Source: GCA-016699895 sp964633435
GTDB taxonomy: Bacteria > Patescibacteriota > Saccharimonadia > Saccharimonadales > Saccharimonadaceae
Assembly (NCBI GenBank): GCA_964633435.1
Contig: CAZWHA010000001.1
Span: forward strand, 62,001 to 126,000
Reading direction: 5' to 3'
DNA: 64,000 nucleotides
Shown here: positions 43,749 to 50,981 of the stretch, piece by piece
How the letters are laid out: each line of letters starts with the position of its first letter
Position numbering within the stretch: the first letter of the stretch is position 1
Program-made: the position numbers and the translations under genes
The notes under the pieces: model-generated
Told to the model about the DNA's origin: nothing
Databases searched by the model: none
Seen by the model: only the letters and a program-made list of their open reading frames with translations

Positions 43749-44774
43749 CGGCTGAACCTCGATCTGACGCGGATCAGTCGGTGATACTTTTTGGGCGACA
43801 TAATAGCCGAGTGCCGCAATCATCGCCGCATTGTCTGTACAGAGGTTCATCGGCGCGTAATTGATCGGGATCGGCAAACGTTCAGCCAAGGTTCGACGCA
43901 ATTCCTGATTCGCCGCCACGCCGCCAGCGATCACTACGGATTTTGGCTGGAATTCGTGAAAAGCCGCGATGACCTTGTCCACCAAGGTATCGACCGCCAC
44001 TCGTTGAAAGCTCGCTGCAAAATCATTGCGCGTAGCCTCGTCTAGACGCGCTGAGAGCTCATTTGATGGAAAAGTGTGATCGACACCCACCTGAGCCTGA
44101 ACACGCCGTAGAACGGCTGTCTTGAGCCCAGAGAACGAGAAATCATACTGGTTGGCCATCTTGGCCTTGGGAAAGTCGAACCGGCGTGGATCACCCCGTT
44201 CGGCCGCTCCTGCAATCGACGGGCCGCCAGGGTAGGGCAGGCCGAGGATCTTGGCTACCTTGTCAAAAGCTTCACCAACTGCATCATCAGCCGTCTGGCC
44301 AATTAATTCGTAATTGCCGTGATCCTGAAACAGTACGATCTGGCTATGGCCGCCACTGACAATCAGCGCCAGCATCGGAAACTGGGGCGCCTCGTCCAGC
44401 AGAAAGTTCGCGTAGACATGCGCCTCGACATGGTGAATCGGATAGAACGGTTTAGGTTTGGTCAGTGCCAAAGTCCGCGCTGTCAGCGTGCCAATTAACA
44501 GAGATCCGACCAGTCCTGGCATAGTTGTGCAGGCAATCGCATCGATCTCGTCCCAGCCGCCAGCCTCGGTAACGGCCTTGTCAATCACCGGCAGCACCAC
44601 CTCGAGGTGCGATCGTGCAGCTACCTCTGGCACCACACCGCCATAGACAGCATGAATATCGATCTGCGAATTGACTACATTAGAAATCAGCCTGCGACCG
44701 TCCTCGACTACTGCAGCCGCAGTTTCATCGCAACTAGATTCTATGCCGAGGATTCTCATGGGTTTATTGGTCAT
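43713..44774 (-). CDS. tsaD: tRNA N6-threonylcarbamoyladenosine synthase subunit TsaD
   Basis: Transfers threonylcarbamoyl to A37 of ANN-decoding tRNAs. ASKHA fold with GIESSCDETAAA at the start, metal ligands HHVEAH, SGGHSQIVL, and the late VIAGGVAANQEL. Length 353 is standard; a second ATG five codons in (MRILGIESS) is an equally good start. Follows uppS by 5 bp, so the two are co-transcribed. TsaB and TsaE are not in this window. Confidence 0.96.
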   Translation of the reverse strand: MTNKPMRILGIESSCDETAAAVVEDGRRLISNVVNSQIDIHAVYGGVVPEVAARSHLEVVLPVIDKAVTEAGGWDEIDAIACTTMPGLVGSLLIGTLTARTLALTKPKPFYPIHHVEAHVYANFLLDEAPQFPMLALIVSGGHSQIVLFQDHGNYELIGQTADDAVGEAFDKVAKILGLPYPGGPSIAGAAERGDPRRFDFPKAKMANQYDFSFSGLKTAVLRRVQAQVGVDHTFPSNELSARLDEATRNDFAASFQRVAVDTLVDKVIAAFHEFQPKSVVIAGGVAANQELRRTLAERLPIPINYAPMNLCTDNAAMIAALGYYVAQKVSPTDPRQIEVQPSISMTKTAWNR

Positions 44775-44779
44775 CGTGG

Positions 44780-45604
44780 TTATTTCCCCATCCGGCGCTC
44801 ACGTTCGGCAAAGCGATCGACCTCTTGGTACAACATTTCCGGTGTAAAATCAGGCCACAATGTTTCGAGAAAGGCGTACTGGGTATGATCGACCAGTAGC
44901 GATAAAAAGCCAGCGCTGTTATGCGGATCATCGGCGCAGCCAGTGCGAATAATCAGATCAACGTCGGGCAAATGACCAGTCCAGGAATTTTTGCGCAGTA
45001 AGTTGGCTGCTTGCACCAGGTCGTCAAGACTGGGCTCCGTTGCTATCTCGCTCGATACGCTCCGCGCAGGGTCGCTATGCGACTCTGGCAGGCCGCTCGG
45101 CCAAGTCTTAGGATCTCGCGATGACAGCAACTTCGCCTGATCCTCCAAAACCTTCAACACCGCAGCACCACGCTCGTCAGCGCCATCATAACCAATCAAA
45201 ATCGTGAGGCGTTTACCAGAACTATAGTCCTTGGTTGCCTCTAGCGTCTTTTCGATGGCATCAATCGTCGATGATTCTAATAAGTCGCGCCACCGACCGA
45301 AACAATCAACCCGGACCTGGCGCTCACGCAGAAATTCTAGATTGCCAGCGTCGGCAAAAAACTTGGCATACGCCCGATTCAGGGCTTTGATTTCGAGCGC
45401 GGGTCGTTTTGTCAGATTGGCGACGCTACCAACCCAAATCGTTAAATTATTAACGCCACGATCAAAGGCCGCTTGTGCCACCTCTCGACCCAGCAGACCG
45501 CTCCTCACGTAAAAATCAATGCTCATCGCCAGGCCGCGCTGCTTGCCCCAGCGACGATTACCGTCTAAAATCAGCGCCAAGTGTCGCAAATCTTGGTTTA
45601 TCAT
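44780..45604 (-). CDS. uppS: Divergent cis-isoprenyl (undecaprenyl) diphosphate synthase
   Basis: Makes the lipid carrier for wall precursors from isopentenyl diphosphate. From MINQDLRHLALIL the catalytic LDGNRRWGKQRG is intact and WPDFTPEM and FAERERRMG close the protein. Two motifs deviate from the E. coli enzyme: the SSENW region reads GSVANLTKRP, and IRTGGEHRISNF reads IRTGCADDPHNSAGF. About 25 extra residues (SGLPESHSDPARSVSSE region) precede it. TATAAT 6 nt before this ATG fixes the start; a 109-codon extension upstream is rejected because it runs through the divergent gene. Confidence 0.85.
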   Translation of the reverse strand: MINQDLRHLALILDGNRRWGKQRGLAMSIDFYVRSGLLGREVAQAAFDRGVNNLTIWVGSVANLTKRPALEIKALNRAYAKFFADAGNLEFLRERQVRVDCFGRWRDLLESSTIDAIEKTLEATKDYSSGKRLTILIGYDGADERGAAVLKVLEDQAKLLSSRDPKTWPSGLPESHSDPARSVSSEIATEPSLDDLVQAANLLRKNSWTGHLPDVDLIIRTGCADDPHNSAGFLSLLVDHTQYAFLETLWPDFTPEMLYQEVDRFAERERRMGK

Positions 45605-45640
45605 AGTGCGATTATACCATTTTTGGGATAGAATGGTCAG

Positions 45641-46690
45641 ATGAAACAAGCACTGCGACCCGCGACAACTACCGAAATCGAGGAATGGGACGAGCGTCTC
45701 CAAACGAACCCCCATGGCGCTGAACCGTATCAGACCAAGGCGTTCGCAGCCGTCAAGGCTGAGCAGGGGTGGCAGGCCGAATATTGGGTGTACGACACCA
45801 AAACCGGCCTGGTATACGCGCTGGCTCTCATCCGCAAACTGCCTGGACTGGGCCGCATCGTTTACATCCCACGTGGCCCCAGCGTGATTGACCCGAAACA
45901 GTGGAGCGAAATCTGCCGCATTAACCGTCAACAGCTGACCGATGTGATCGCCATCAAGATGGAACCACCGATCCTCAAGGAAAAACTAAAAGTTGTCCGC
46001 AGTGACCTGAAAAAAGTTGGTGATATTCAGGGATCAGTCGTTAATACTGTCGTCATCAATCTGAACCAAACCGAGGATGAGCTCTGGGATAGTTTCCGGC
46101 AACGTGCCCGTCGAGCGATTCGGGGTGGCCGCCGTGAACAGTTAAAGATTTCCGAGGGAGCTTTTTCACCAAAAAATGTTGACCTGATGTGGGATCTGTA
46201 CCGCGAAACTGCTGCGAGAGCCAAGTTAAAAATTCGCCCCAAAGCTTATTACGAGAATTTTTGGCGCCAGTATATAGAGGACGATCAGGGAAAGTTTTTC
46301 TTTGTTTGGACGCCAGATGACAAACGGCCGATTGCCGGACTGTTCGTCTGTCATGTCGCGGATACGGCGCTCTACAAAGACGGCGGTTCACGGCGTGATA
46401 CCAAGGCACACTTTTCGCATCTGCTACAGTGGGAAGTGATGACTTATCTACAACAAAGAGGGGTTCAACGCTACGATCTCGGCGGCACACCACCGCATCA
46501 TCTATTGGACGATTCATCACATCGACTAGCTAGCCTCGCAACATTCAAACTGAGTTTTGGTGCACCAGTTATCGAACATATTGGAGCCTATGATCAGATT
46601 CTAAAACCAAAGGCTTATCAGCGGTGGCGCCTGATCGAACGCCTATGGCGGATAGCGGTTCGTCACACCAAATATCGTGATCTCTACTGA
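45641..46690 (+). CDS. FemABX-type aminoacyltransferase, copy 3
   Basis: 349 residues with the same two-GNAT layout: EQGWQAEYWVYD, IVYIPRGPS, RQRARRAIRGGRREQ basic stretch, and RYDLGGTPPHHLLDD near the end. TAGAAT lies 6 nt before the ATG, facing away from the uppS promoter in a 36-bp gap. Three non-identical copies near uppS and murE suggest a bridge of several residues built stepwise, as FemX, FemA and FemB do in Staphylococcus; which amino acids are used cannot be read from sequence. Confidence 0.88.
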   Translation: MKQALRPATTTEIEEWDERLQTNPHGAEPYQTKAFAAVKAEQGWQAEYWVYDTKTGLVYALALIRKLPGLGRIVYIPRGPSVIDPKQWSEICRINRQQLTDVIAIKMEPPILKEKLKVVRSDLKKVGDIQGSVVNTVVINLNQTEDELWDSFRQRARRAIRGGRREQLKISEGAFSPKNVDLMWDLYRETAARAKLKIRPKAYYENFWRQYIEDDQGKFFFVWTPDDKRPIAGLFVCHVADTALYKDGGSRRDTKAHFSHLLQWEVMTYLQQRGVQRYDLGGTPPHHLLDDSSHRLASLATFKLSFGAPVIEHIGAYDQILKPKAYQRWRLIERLWRIAVRHTKYRDLY

Positions 46691-46725
46691 TTTTTAGGCC
46701 GGTTTGGTATACAATGGGGCACGTT

Positions 46726-48024
46726 ATGAGTGCACAGAAACTAATTCGTAAAGTCCCCGGATTCAATAAAATGGTCGTACCATACCACCGCGCCAAGGCG
46801 TTTCGAGCCGCCAGTAAGTACGATTACCCAGCCGCCGGCATGAAAGTTATCGCCGTCACTGGCACCAATGGTAAAACGACAACGTGTTTTATGATTCATT
46901 CGCTATTAAAGGAAACTGGTAAAAAGGTTGGTCTGATGACCACTGTCGCCTACGGTATCAATAATGATCTGAAGCCTCAGGTCGAGCATATGACAACCGT
47001 TAGTACCGGCATACTGAATCAGCGTATCGCCGAAATGCGTGACGCTGGCGCTGAATATCTGGTACTCGAGGTGACATCGCATGCTTTGGCGCAGTATCGG
47101 ACTTTTGGTATCCCGATCGACGTGGCGGTCATGACCAATGTCACCCACGAGCACCTCGACTACCACAAAACGTTTCGGCACTACCTGAATGCCAAGCGAT
47201 TGCTGTTCAAGAATGCCAGACGGACTCATGGCGGTCAGCGCATCGGTATTGTTAACGCTGATGACCCCTCGGCCGAACTGTTTATAGGCGATATTGAACA
47301 CCCGATTACCTATGGTGTCGAACAGGGCGATTTACAGGCTCGCCAGATCAAATTATCGCCGAGTGGCATCGATTATTACGTCAAAGTTGGCCAGACCAAG
47401 CTCCATATCAAATCGTCGATTCCGGGCAAGTTTAACGTCTATAACTCGCTAGCTGCAGTAGCAGTGGGGGTTGTGTACGAACTGACGACTGACCAGATCG
47501 AGCGCGGACTTGCGGCGCTGGCTTCGGTCGAAGGCCGTATGAATCAAATCGACGCCGGACAGGATTTTGCAGTGGTGATCGACTTTGCCCACACGCCGGA
47601 CAGTTTTGAAAAGTTGCTCAGTGACCTGCGTTCATCCACTAAAGGCAAGCTGATAGTTATGTTCGGTTCAGCCGGACGCCGCGATGAGAGCAAGCGCTTC
47701 GTCCAGGGTGAAATCGCCGGCAAATACGCTGATGTCGTGGTTTTAACAGAGGAAGACGATCGTGATATCGACGGCGAAACCATCCTCACGAAAATCGCCG
47801 AAGGTGCCGAACATGCTGGCAAGAAACTGGATCAGAATCTATTCAAGGTCCACGACCGAACGGAGGCTATCGAGTTTGCCCTGAAACAGCCGACATCGAA
47901 AGACGACGCTGTCGTCTTGCTCGGCAAAGGCCACGAGAAAACCATCGAGCGCGCTGATGGGGTACATCCTTGGAACGAAGCAAAAACGACCGAAAAACTC
48001 CTCCGAAAACTAATTCAGGGTTAG
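46726..48024 (+). CDS. murE: MurE-like UDP-MurNAc-tripeptide ligase
   Basis: Adds the third stem residue to UDP-MurNAc-dipeptide. Mur ligase features: VTGTNGKTTTC, TTVSTGILNQR, EVTSHALAQYR, TNVTHEHLDYHKT and GKGHEKT. The protein (432 residues) has a reduced N-terminal UDP-binding domain compared with about 490 in typical MurE. The meso-diaminopimelate signature DNPR is replaced by TEEDDRD, so the substrate may be Lys, Orn or another residue. TACAAT lies 10 nt before this ATG; the upstream ATG overlaps the -10 box. Its end overlaps the next, convergent gene by 15 bp. Confidence 0.9.
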   Translation: MSAQKLIRKVPGFNKMVVPYHRAKAFRAASKYDYPAAGMKVIAVTGTNGKTTTCFMIHSLLKETGKKVGLMTTVAYGINNDLKPQVEHMTTVSTGILNQRIAEMRDAGAEYLVLEVTSHALAQYRTFGIPIDVAVMTNVTHEHLDYHKTFRHYLNAKRLLFKNARRTHGGQRIGIVNADDPSAELFIGDIEHPITYGVEQGDLQARQIKLSPSGIDYYVKVGQTKLHIKSSIPGKFNVYNSLAAVAVGVVYELTTDQIERGLAALASVEGRMNQIDAGQDFAVVIDFAHTPDSFEKLLSDLRSSTKGKLIVMFGSAGRRDESKRFVQGEIAGKYADVVVLTEEDDRDIDGETILTKIAEGAEHAGKKLDQNLFKVHDRTEAIEFALKQPTSKDDAVVLLGKGHEKTIERADGVHPWNEAKTTEKLLRKLIQG

Positions 48025-48858
48025 CGACACGCAGCGAATATAGCCACCGCCACGTGGTAATTCCTGAACATCGGGCGTGATAGCCTTTAGACCATGGCTT
48101 TCGATAGCAGCCTGTAGTTTTGGTGCGTGACCGGACATAATAACAGTTTCGCCGGTAGAAACGAGGTTGCAGGCAAAACCTTTCACCGCTTCGTCGTAAC
48201 TAACCTCGATCTTGTCCATTGGCAACTCGGCGATCTTGGCCTGCGAAGCACTATCGAACGCCTCTGGACAATAGGCAATCAGATCATCGCGGAGCACAGC
48301 TAGGGCGAGATCGATATCATAGAAAAAACTATCTGGCCAGCCACTGACAGCGTTAACTTGGGGCTGTCCAGTCGCATCTAACTGCGGTAGAGTTTGCAAT
48401 TGTACGAGCTCGTAACCTAACGTTTCAGCCGCAAAAGCCTGGGCACGCGGATCCGAACGATAACCTTGGCCCGCTAGCAGAAATCGGCCGCAGGGCAGGG
48501 CGTCGCCTTGACCAGAAAAACGCCGACTCTCTGGCACTATGATCACTTCTATGCCGAGATCGGATAATACCTTGGCGGCATGGGCTTCCTCGGCCTTCCT
48601 GGCATTCGGCAATCGCGACAGCACGGCTTTATTACCACGCACTAGCCCCCAATTTGCTGTGTAAACACCGTCCTGGGAGGCCTGCGGGGGGGTAATCTTG
48701 ACCACCTCCATACCAGCCTGTTCGAACGCTTGGACAATTTTTGTATGGTCAGATGTGGCCTGCGCCACGTTAACTGGCTCATCGTCATAATAGGGGTTAA
48801 TTGGTGCATCGAGCGCGAAATAATCGGCACCGGAAACAAGAACTCGTTGGTTTATCAT
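48010..48858 (-). CDS. Amidinotransferase-fold (DDAH/arginine deiminase-like) protein
   Basis: 282 residues from MINQRVLVSGAD. The pentein fold is recognisable: N-terminal NWGLVRGNKAVLS, the FSGQGDALPCGRFLLAGQG loop, and the nucleophile Cys in GGGYIRCVSL at the C-terminus. The central catalytic HxD (FHLD) of deiminases reads YDIDLALAV, with Asp where His is expected. It may be a hydrolase with altered chemistry acting on arginine or citrulline. Arginine breakdown is known to matter for host-associated Saccharibacteria, but this gene is not clustered with arcB or arcC. Confidence 0.8.
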   Translation of the reverse strand: MINQRVLVSGADYFALDAPINPYYDDEPVNVAQATSDHTKIVQAFEQAGMEVVKITPPQASQDGVYTANWGLVRGNKAVLSRLPNARKAEEAHAAKVLSDLGIEVIIVPESRRFSGQGDALPCGRFLLAGQGYRSDPRAQAFAAETLGYELVQLQTLPQLDATGQPQVNAVSGWPDSFFYDIDLALAVLRDDLIAYCPEAFDSASQAKIAELPMDKIEVSYDEAVKGFACNLVSTGETVIMSGHAPKLQAAIESHGLKAITPDVQELPRGGGYIRCVSLTLN

Positions 48859-48912
48859 GTCGGAGAACATTCTAGCACATATGATAGAATGGAGACATTA
48901 ACGAGGAGGACA

Positions 48913-49674
48913 ATGAAAAAGGTTTTGGCATTTGATATTGACGAAACGCTGAACGTAGCAAAGACACCGATGACACCCGACATGGCTGAAACTCTGGCTG
49001 AATGTATGGACTATTTCCAGGTATGCGCCATTTCTGGGCAAAAGTTCGATCAGTTTTTGCATCAGCTCGTAAAGCCCATGGGCCAGGCTGGTACACCAAA
49101 ACGACTCGCCAATTTTCATCTGATGGTTGCCCAGGGTACCCAATATTATCGCTTTGACGTCGAAAAAAATGACTGGGAGTTGGTCTATTCCTATCCTTTG
49201 ACAGACGAAGAAGTCAAACAGATGACGGATGCGCTCGAAACCGCCAGCAAACAAACTGGCAACTGGTATGAAAATCCAGCAGGTGAGATCATTGAAAATC
49301 GTATCAGCCTCGTAGCCTTTTCGGCCCTCGGCCAAGCGGCAACTCCCGAGGATAAATACGCCTGGGATCCTGATTTCGAAAAACGAAAGAGCATTGTCGC
49401 TATCGCCAAAGAGCTCGCGCCTCAGTTCGAATTCGAAATTGGCGGCACTACGACGATTAATGTCTGCCGCCCTGGTACAAACAAGGTGTTTGGCATGACC
49501 AAACTGATGGAGCAGCTAGACGTCAACAAAGAAGACATTCTGTATTTTGGCGATATGGTGCAACCCGGTGGCAACGATTATCCAGTTGTCCAGATGGGAA
49601 TTGATACTATCGCTGTTAAAAAATGGGAGGATACCATGTACGCATTGCGCGGTATCCTCGGTGTTTCTCGGTAA
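48913..49674 (+). CDS. HAD-IIB phosphatase, eukaryotic-type phosphomannomutase-like
   Basis: 253 residues. Catalytic DIDETL (nucleophile Asp and acid Asp) at the N-terminus, SGQ in motif II and GDMVQPGGNDYPV in motif IV closely follow PMM2-type phosphomannomutases; the cap segment ENRISLVAFSALGQ resembles the NISPIGR region of that family. It likely interconverts Man-6-P and Man-1-P for GDP-mannose. The start has GAGGAGGA upstream; a longer frame of 61 codons is rejected. A long hairpin structure begins 18 nt after its stop. Confidence 0.88.
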   Translation: MKKVLAFDIDETLNVAKTPMTPDMAETLAECMDYFQVCAISGQKFDQFLHQLVKPMGQAGTPKRLANFHLMVAQGTQYYRFDVEKNDWELVYSYPLTDEEVKQMTDALETASKQTGNWYENPAGEIIENRISLVAFSALGQAATPEDKYAWDPDFEKRKSIVAIAKELAPQFEFEIGGTTTINVCRPGTNKVFGMTKLMEQLDVNKEDILYFGDMVQPGGNDYPVVQMGIDTIAVKKWEDTMYALRGILGVSR

Positions 49675-49692
49675 ATAAAATAAGTTCATAGG

Positions 49693-49800
49693 GATCGAGC
49701 TCCGACCCCTACCTAGATTCATTGAGACCGCAGGCGATTTTGCCTGTTGCTGCATATAGTGTTGCAGGATGAATAGGTAGGAGCCAGAGCTCCTTCGATC
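49693..49800. other. Long imperfect inverted repeat enclosing two hairpins (possible structured RNA)
   Basis: Arms 49693-49722 and 49769-49800 pair over about 30 positions (GATCG, AGCTC, CCTACCTA and TTCAT blocks). The interior forms CAGGC/GCCTG (49731-49746) and CTGCA/TGCAG (49750-49767). A further CGATCGTGA/TCACGATCG pair lies at 49797-49829. The layout is the same as at 10086-10182 although sequence is different. I see no gene between 49675 and 49973. Confidence 0.5.
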
Positions 49801-49973
49801 GTGATCAGATGCATCACGTTCACGATCGGCATCGACGTTTTGCGGAACTACTTAGTCCCAGGCAATCAGTCGGTCGCCCTCTTTATCGCCGGGCCGGCGG
49901 TACGTTTGAACACATGTCAGGCACAGCGATGTGCCAGGGTGTTCAGGCTGATACAAGCCTGGGGTTGAGCGGG

Positions 49974-50447
49974 TCAGGCGACAGCCAGACGTCCGGAGCC
50001 CTGCAGGCTCCGAACGATCCATGCCTCCCACCAGTCCTCGTGACAAGGGCCGGGGTCAACCTCGACGACCGGTTCCGCGGGAGCAGAAGCCACCGGGAGG
50101 CGGCGGATGCCACCAGACCGCTTCCGCTCGGTCCGGACCCGGATGATCCGGGCCTTGCCGGCCGGGTGATCCCGGCGGGCACGCAGCACTGCGTGCTCAT
50201 CCGGCGTCGCGACCCGCCAGCGCGGACGGCATTCGCCGCCCGATTCGCAGCACCCGAGGCCGGGCACGCATGCGAAGACGACAGCGCCGTCAGCGATGAG
50301 GGCATCGAACCGGCGACGAACCAGCCCGGGGTCGGCGCCCAACATCTCAGCCAGAGTGTCGACCATCCCGATGACATCCGTCTGAGCCGGCGCGGCGCGC
50401 ATGGCGCGCAACACCGCGAATCGGTTGACCGTAACAGCATGAGTCAT
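49974..50447 (-). CDS. Winged-helix-like protein of a second GC-rich island
   Basis: 157 residues from MTHAVTVN, preceded by AAGGAG at 5 nt. Residues about 25-65 (IGMVDTLAEMLGADPGLVRRRFDALIADGAVVF) look like a winged helix with recognition helix VRRRFDAL; a Cys-rich turn follows (ACVPGLGCCESGGEC) that could hold zinc. The C-terminal half is Arg/Pro-rich. Base composition is far GC-richer than groEL and the PMM-like gene on either side, as in actinobacterial DNA. A role as transcription factor is inference. A long frame on the opposite strand is taken as its shadow. Confidence 0.6.
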   Translation of the reverse strand: MTHAVTVNRFAVLRAMRAAPAQTDVIGMVDTLAEMLGADPGLVRRRFDALIADGAVVFACVPGLGCCESGGECRPRWRVATPDEHAVLRARRDHPAGKARIIRVRTERKRSGGIRRLPVASAPAEPVVEVDPGPCHEDWWEAWIVRSLQGSGRLAVA

Positions 50448-50494
50448 GTCGACTCCTTCTTCCACACTGCCACCCTATGTGACAGATGTCGATC

Positions 50495-50523
50495 ATCTTA
50501 TCAATTAACAAAAAAAAAATCAA
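50495..50523 (-). promoter_or_regulatory. Promoter of winged-helix-like gene with T10 in the spacer
   Basis: TTGATT, 17-bp spacer, TAAGAT on the minus strand. A run of ten T spans the -35 edge and the spacer, so length changes in it would alter promoter spacing, as in phase-variable promoters. Confidence 0.5.
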
Positions 50524-50590
50524 CCCCTACACATTGTATGACTATTGTCAATGATAGCGCTATATGTACTGCTACTGCTTAGACCGCAAA

Positions 50591-50633
50591 CTGGCACTCT
50601 CGGCTTGCAAGTGCCAACTTTTTACGCTACAAT
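50591..50633 (+). promoter_or_regulatory. CIRCE operator and promoter of groES-groEL
   Basis: CTGGCACTC-N9-AAGTGCCAA (50591-50617) follows the HrcA operator CIRCE (TTAGCACTC-N9-GAGTGCTAA) with symmetric changes. It overlaps a promoter TTGCAA (50605-50610), 17-bp spacer, TACAAT (50628-50633). HrcA repression under non-stress conditions is implied; hrcA is not in the window. Confidence 0.87.
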
Positions 50634-50686
50634 AGAGGTATTCGCTCTAGTAGCGACTAACTATGACAGGAAAAGAGGGAGGATAT

Positions 50687-50956
50687 ATGACAAAAGTTCC
50701 ATTAAAGCCGCTCGGTGAGCGCGTCGTCGCCACCAGGGAAGAGGCCGCGACCAAAACCGCAGCTGGACTGTTTCTGCCGGACAATGCCAAAGAGAAGTCG
50801 CACGTAGCCAAGGTCGTCGCCGTCGGCAGTCAGGTCGCCGAAATCAAGCCCGGTGATCGGATCATCATCCGCGAGTATTCGACCACTGACGTCAAGGTCG
50901 AAGGTGTCGAATACCTGATCGCCAAAGAAGAAGACGTCCTAGCAGTAGTAGCCTAA
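50687..50956 (+). CDS. groS: Co-chaperonin GroES
   Basis: Ring-shaped lid of the GroEL chamber. 89 residues from MTKVPLKPLGERVVA; the mobile loop KTAAGLFLPDNAKEK and the DRIIIREYSTTDV strand are typical. The ATG with GAGGGAGG directly upstream is used rather than one eight codons earlier. First gene of the CIRCE-controlled operon, 25 bp before groEL. Confidence 0.96.
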   Translation: MTKVPLKPLGERVVATREEAATKTAAGLFLPDNAKEKSHVAKVVAVGSQVAEIKPGDRIIIREYSTTDVKVEGVEYLIAKEEDVLAVVA

Positions 50957-50981
50957 TTGAAATCAAAGGAGGAATATTTAC

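Noticed and set aside
45605..45931. 109-codon N-terminal extension of uppS
   Set aside because: It runs antisense through the divergent FemX-like gene and past a TATAAT placed 6 nt before the inner ATG; family homology starts at MINQDL.
48730..48912. N-terminal extension of the PMM-like gene
   Set aside because: Antisense to the amidinotransferase-fold gene; GAGGAGGA directly precedes the inner ATG and the HAD motif begins there.
49809..50582. 257-codon plus-strand frame across the second GC-rich island
   Set aside because: Arg/Pro/Gly/Ser-rich low-complexity product with no ribosome-binding site; explained as the shadow of the minus-strand winged-helix-like gene in GC-rich DNA.
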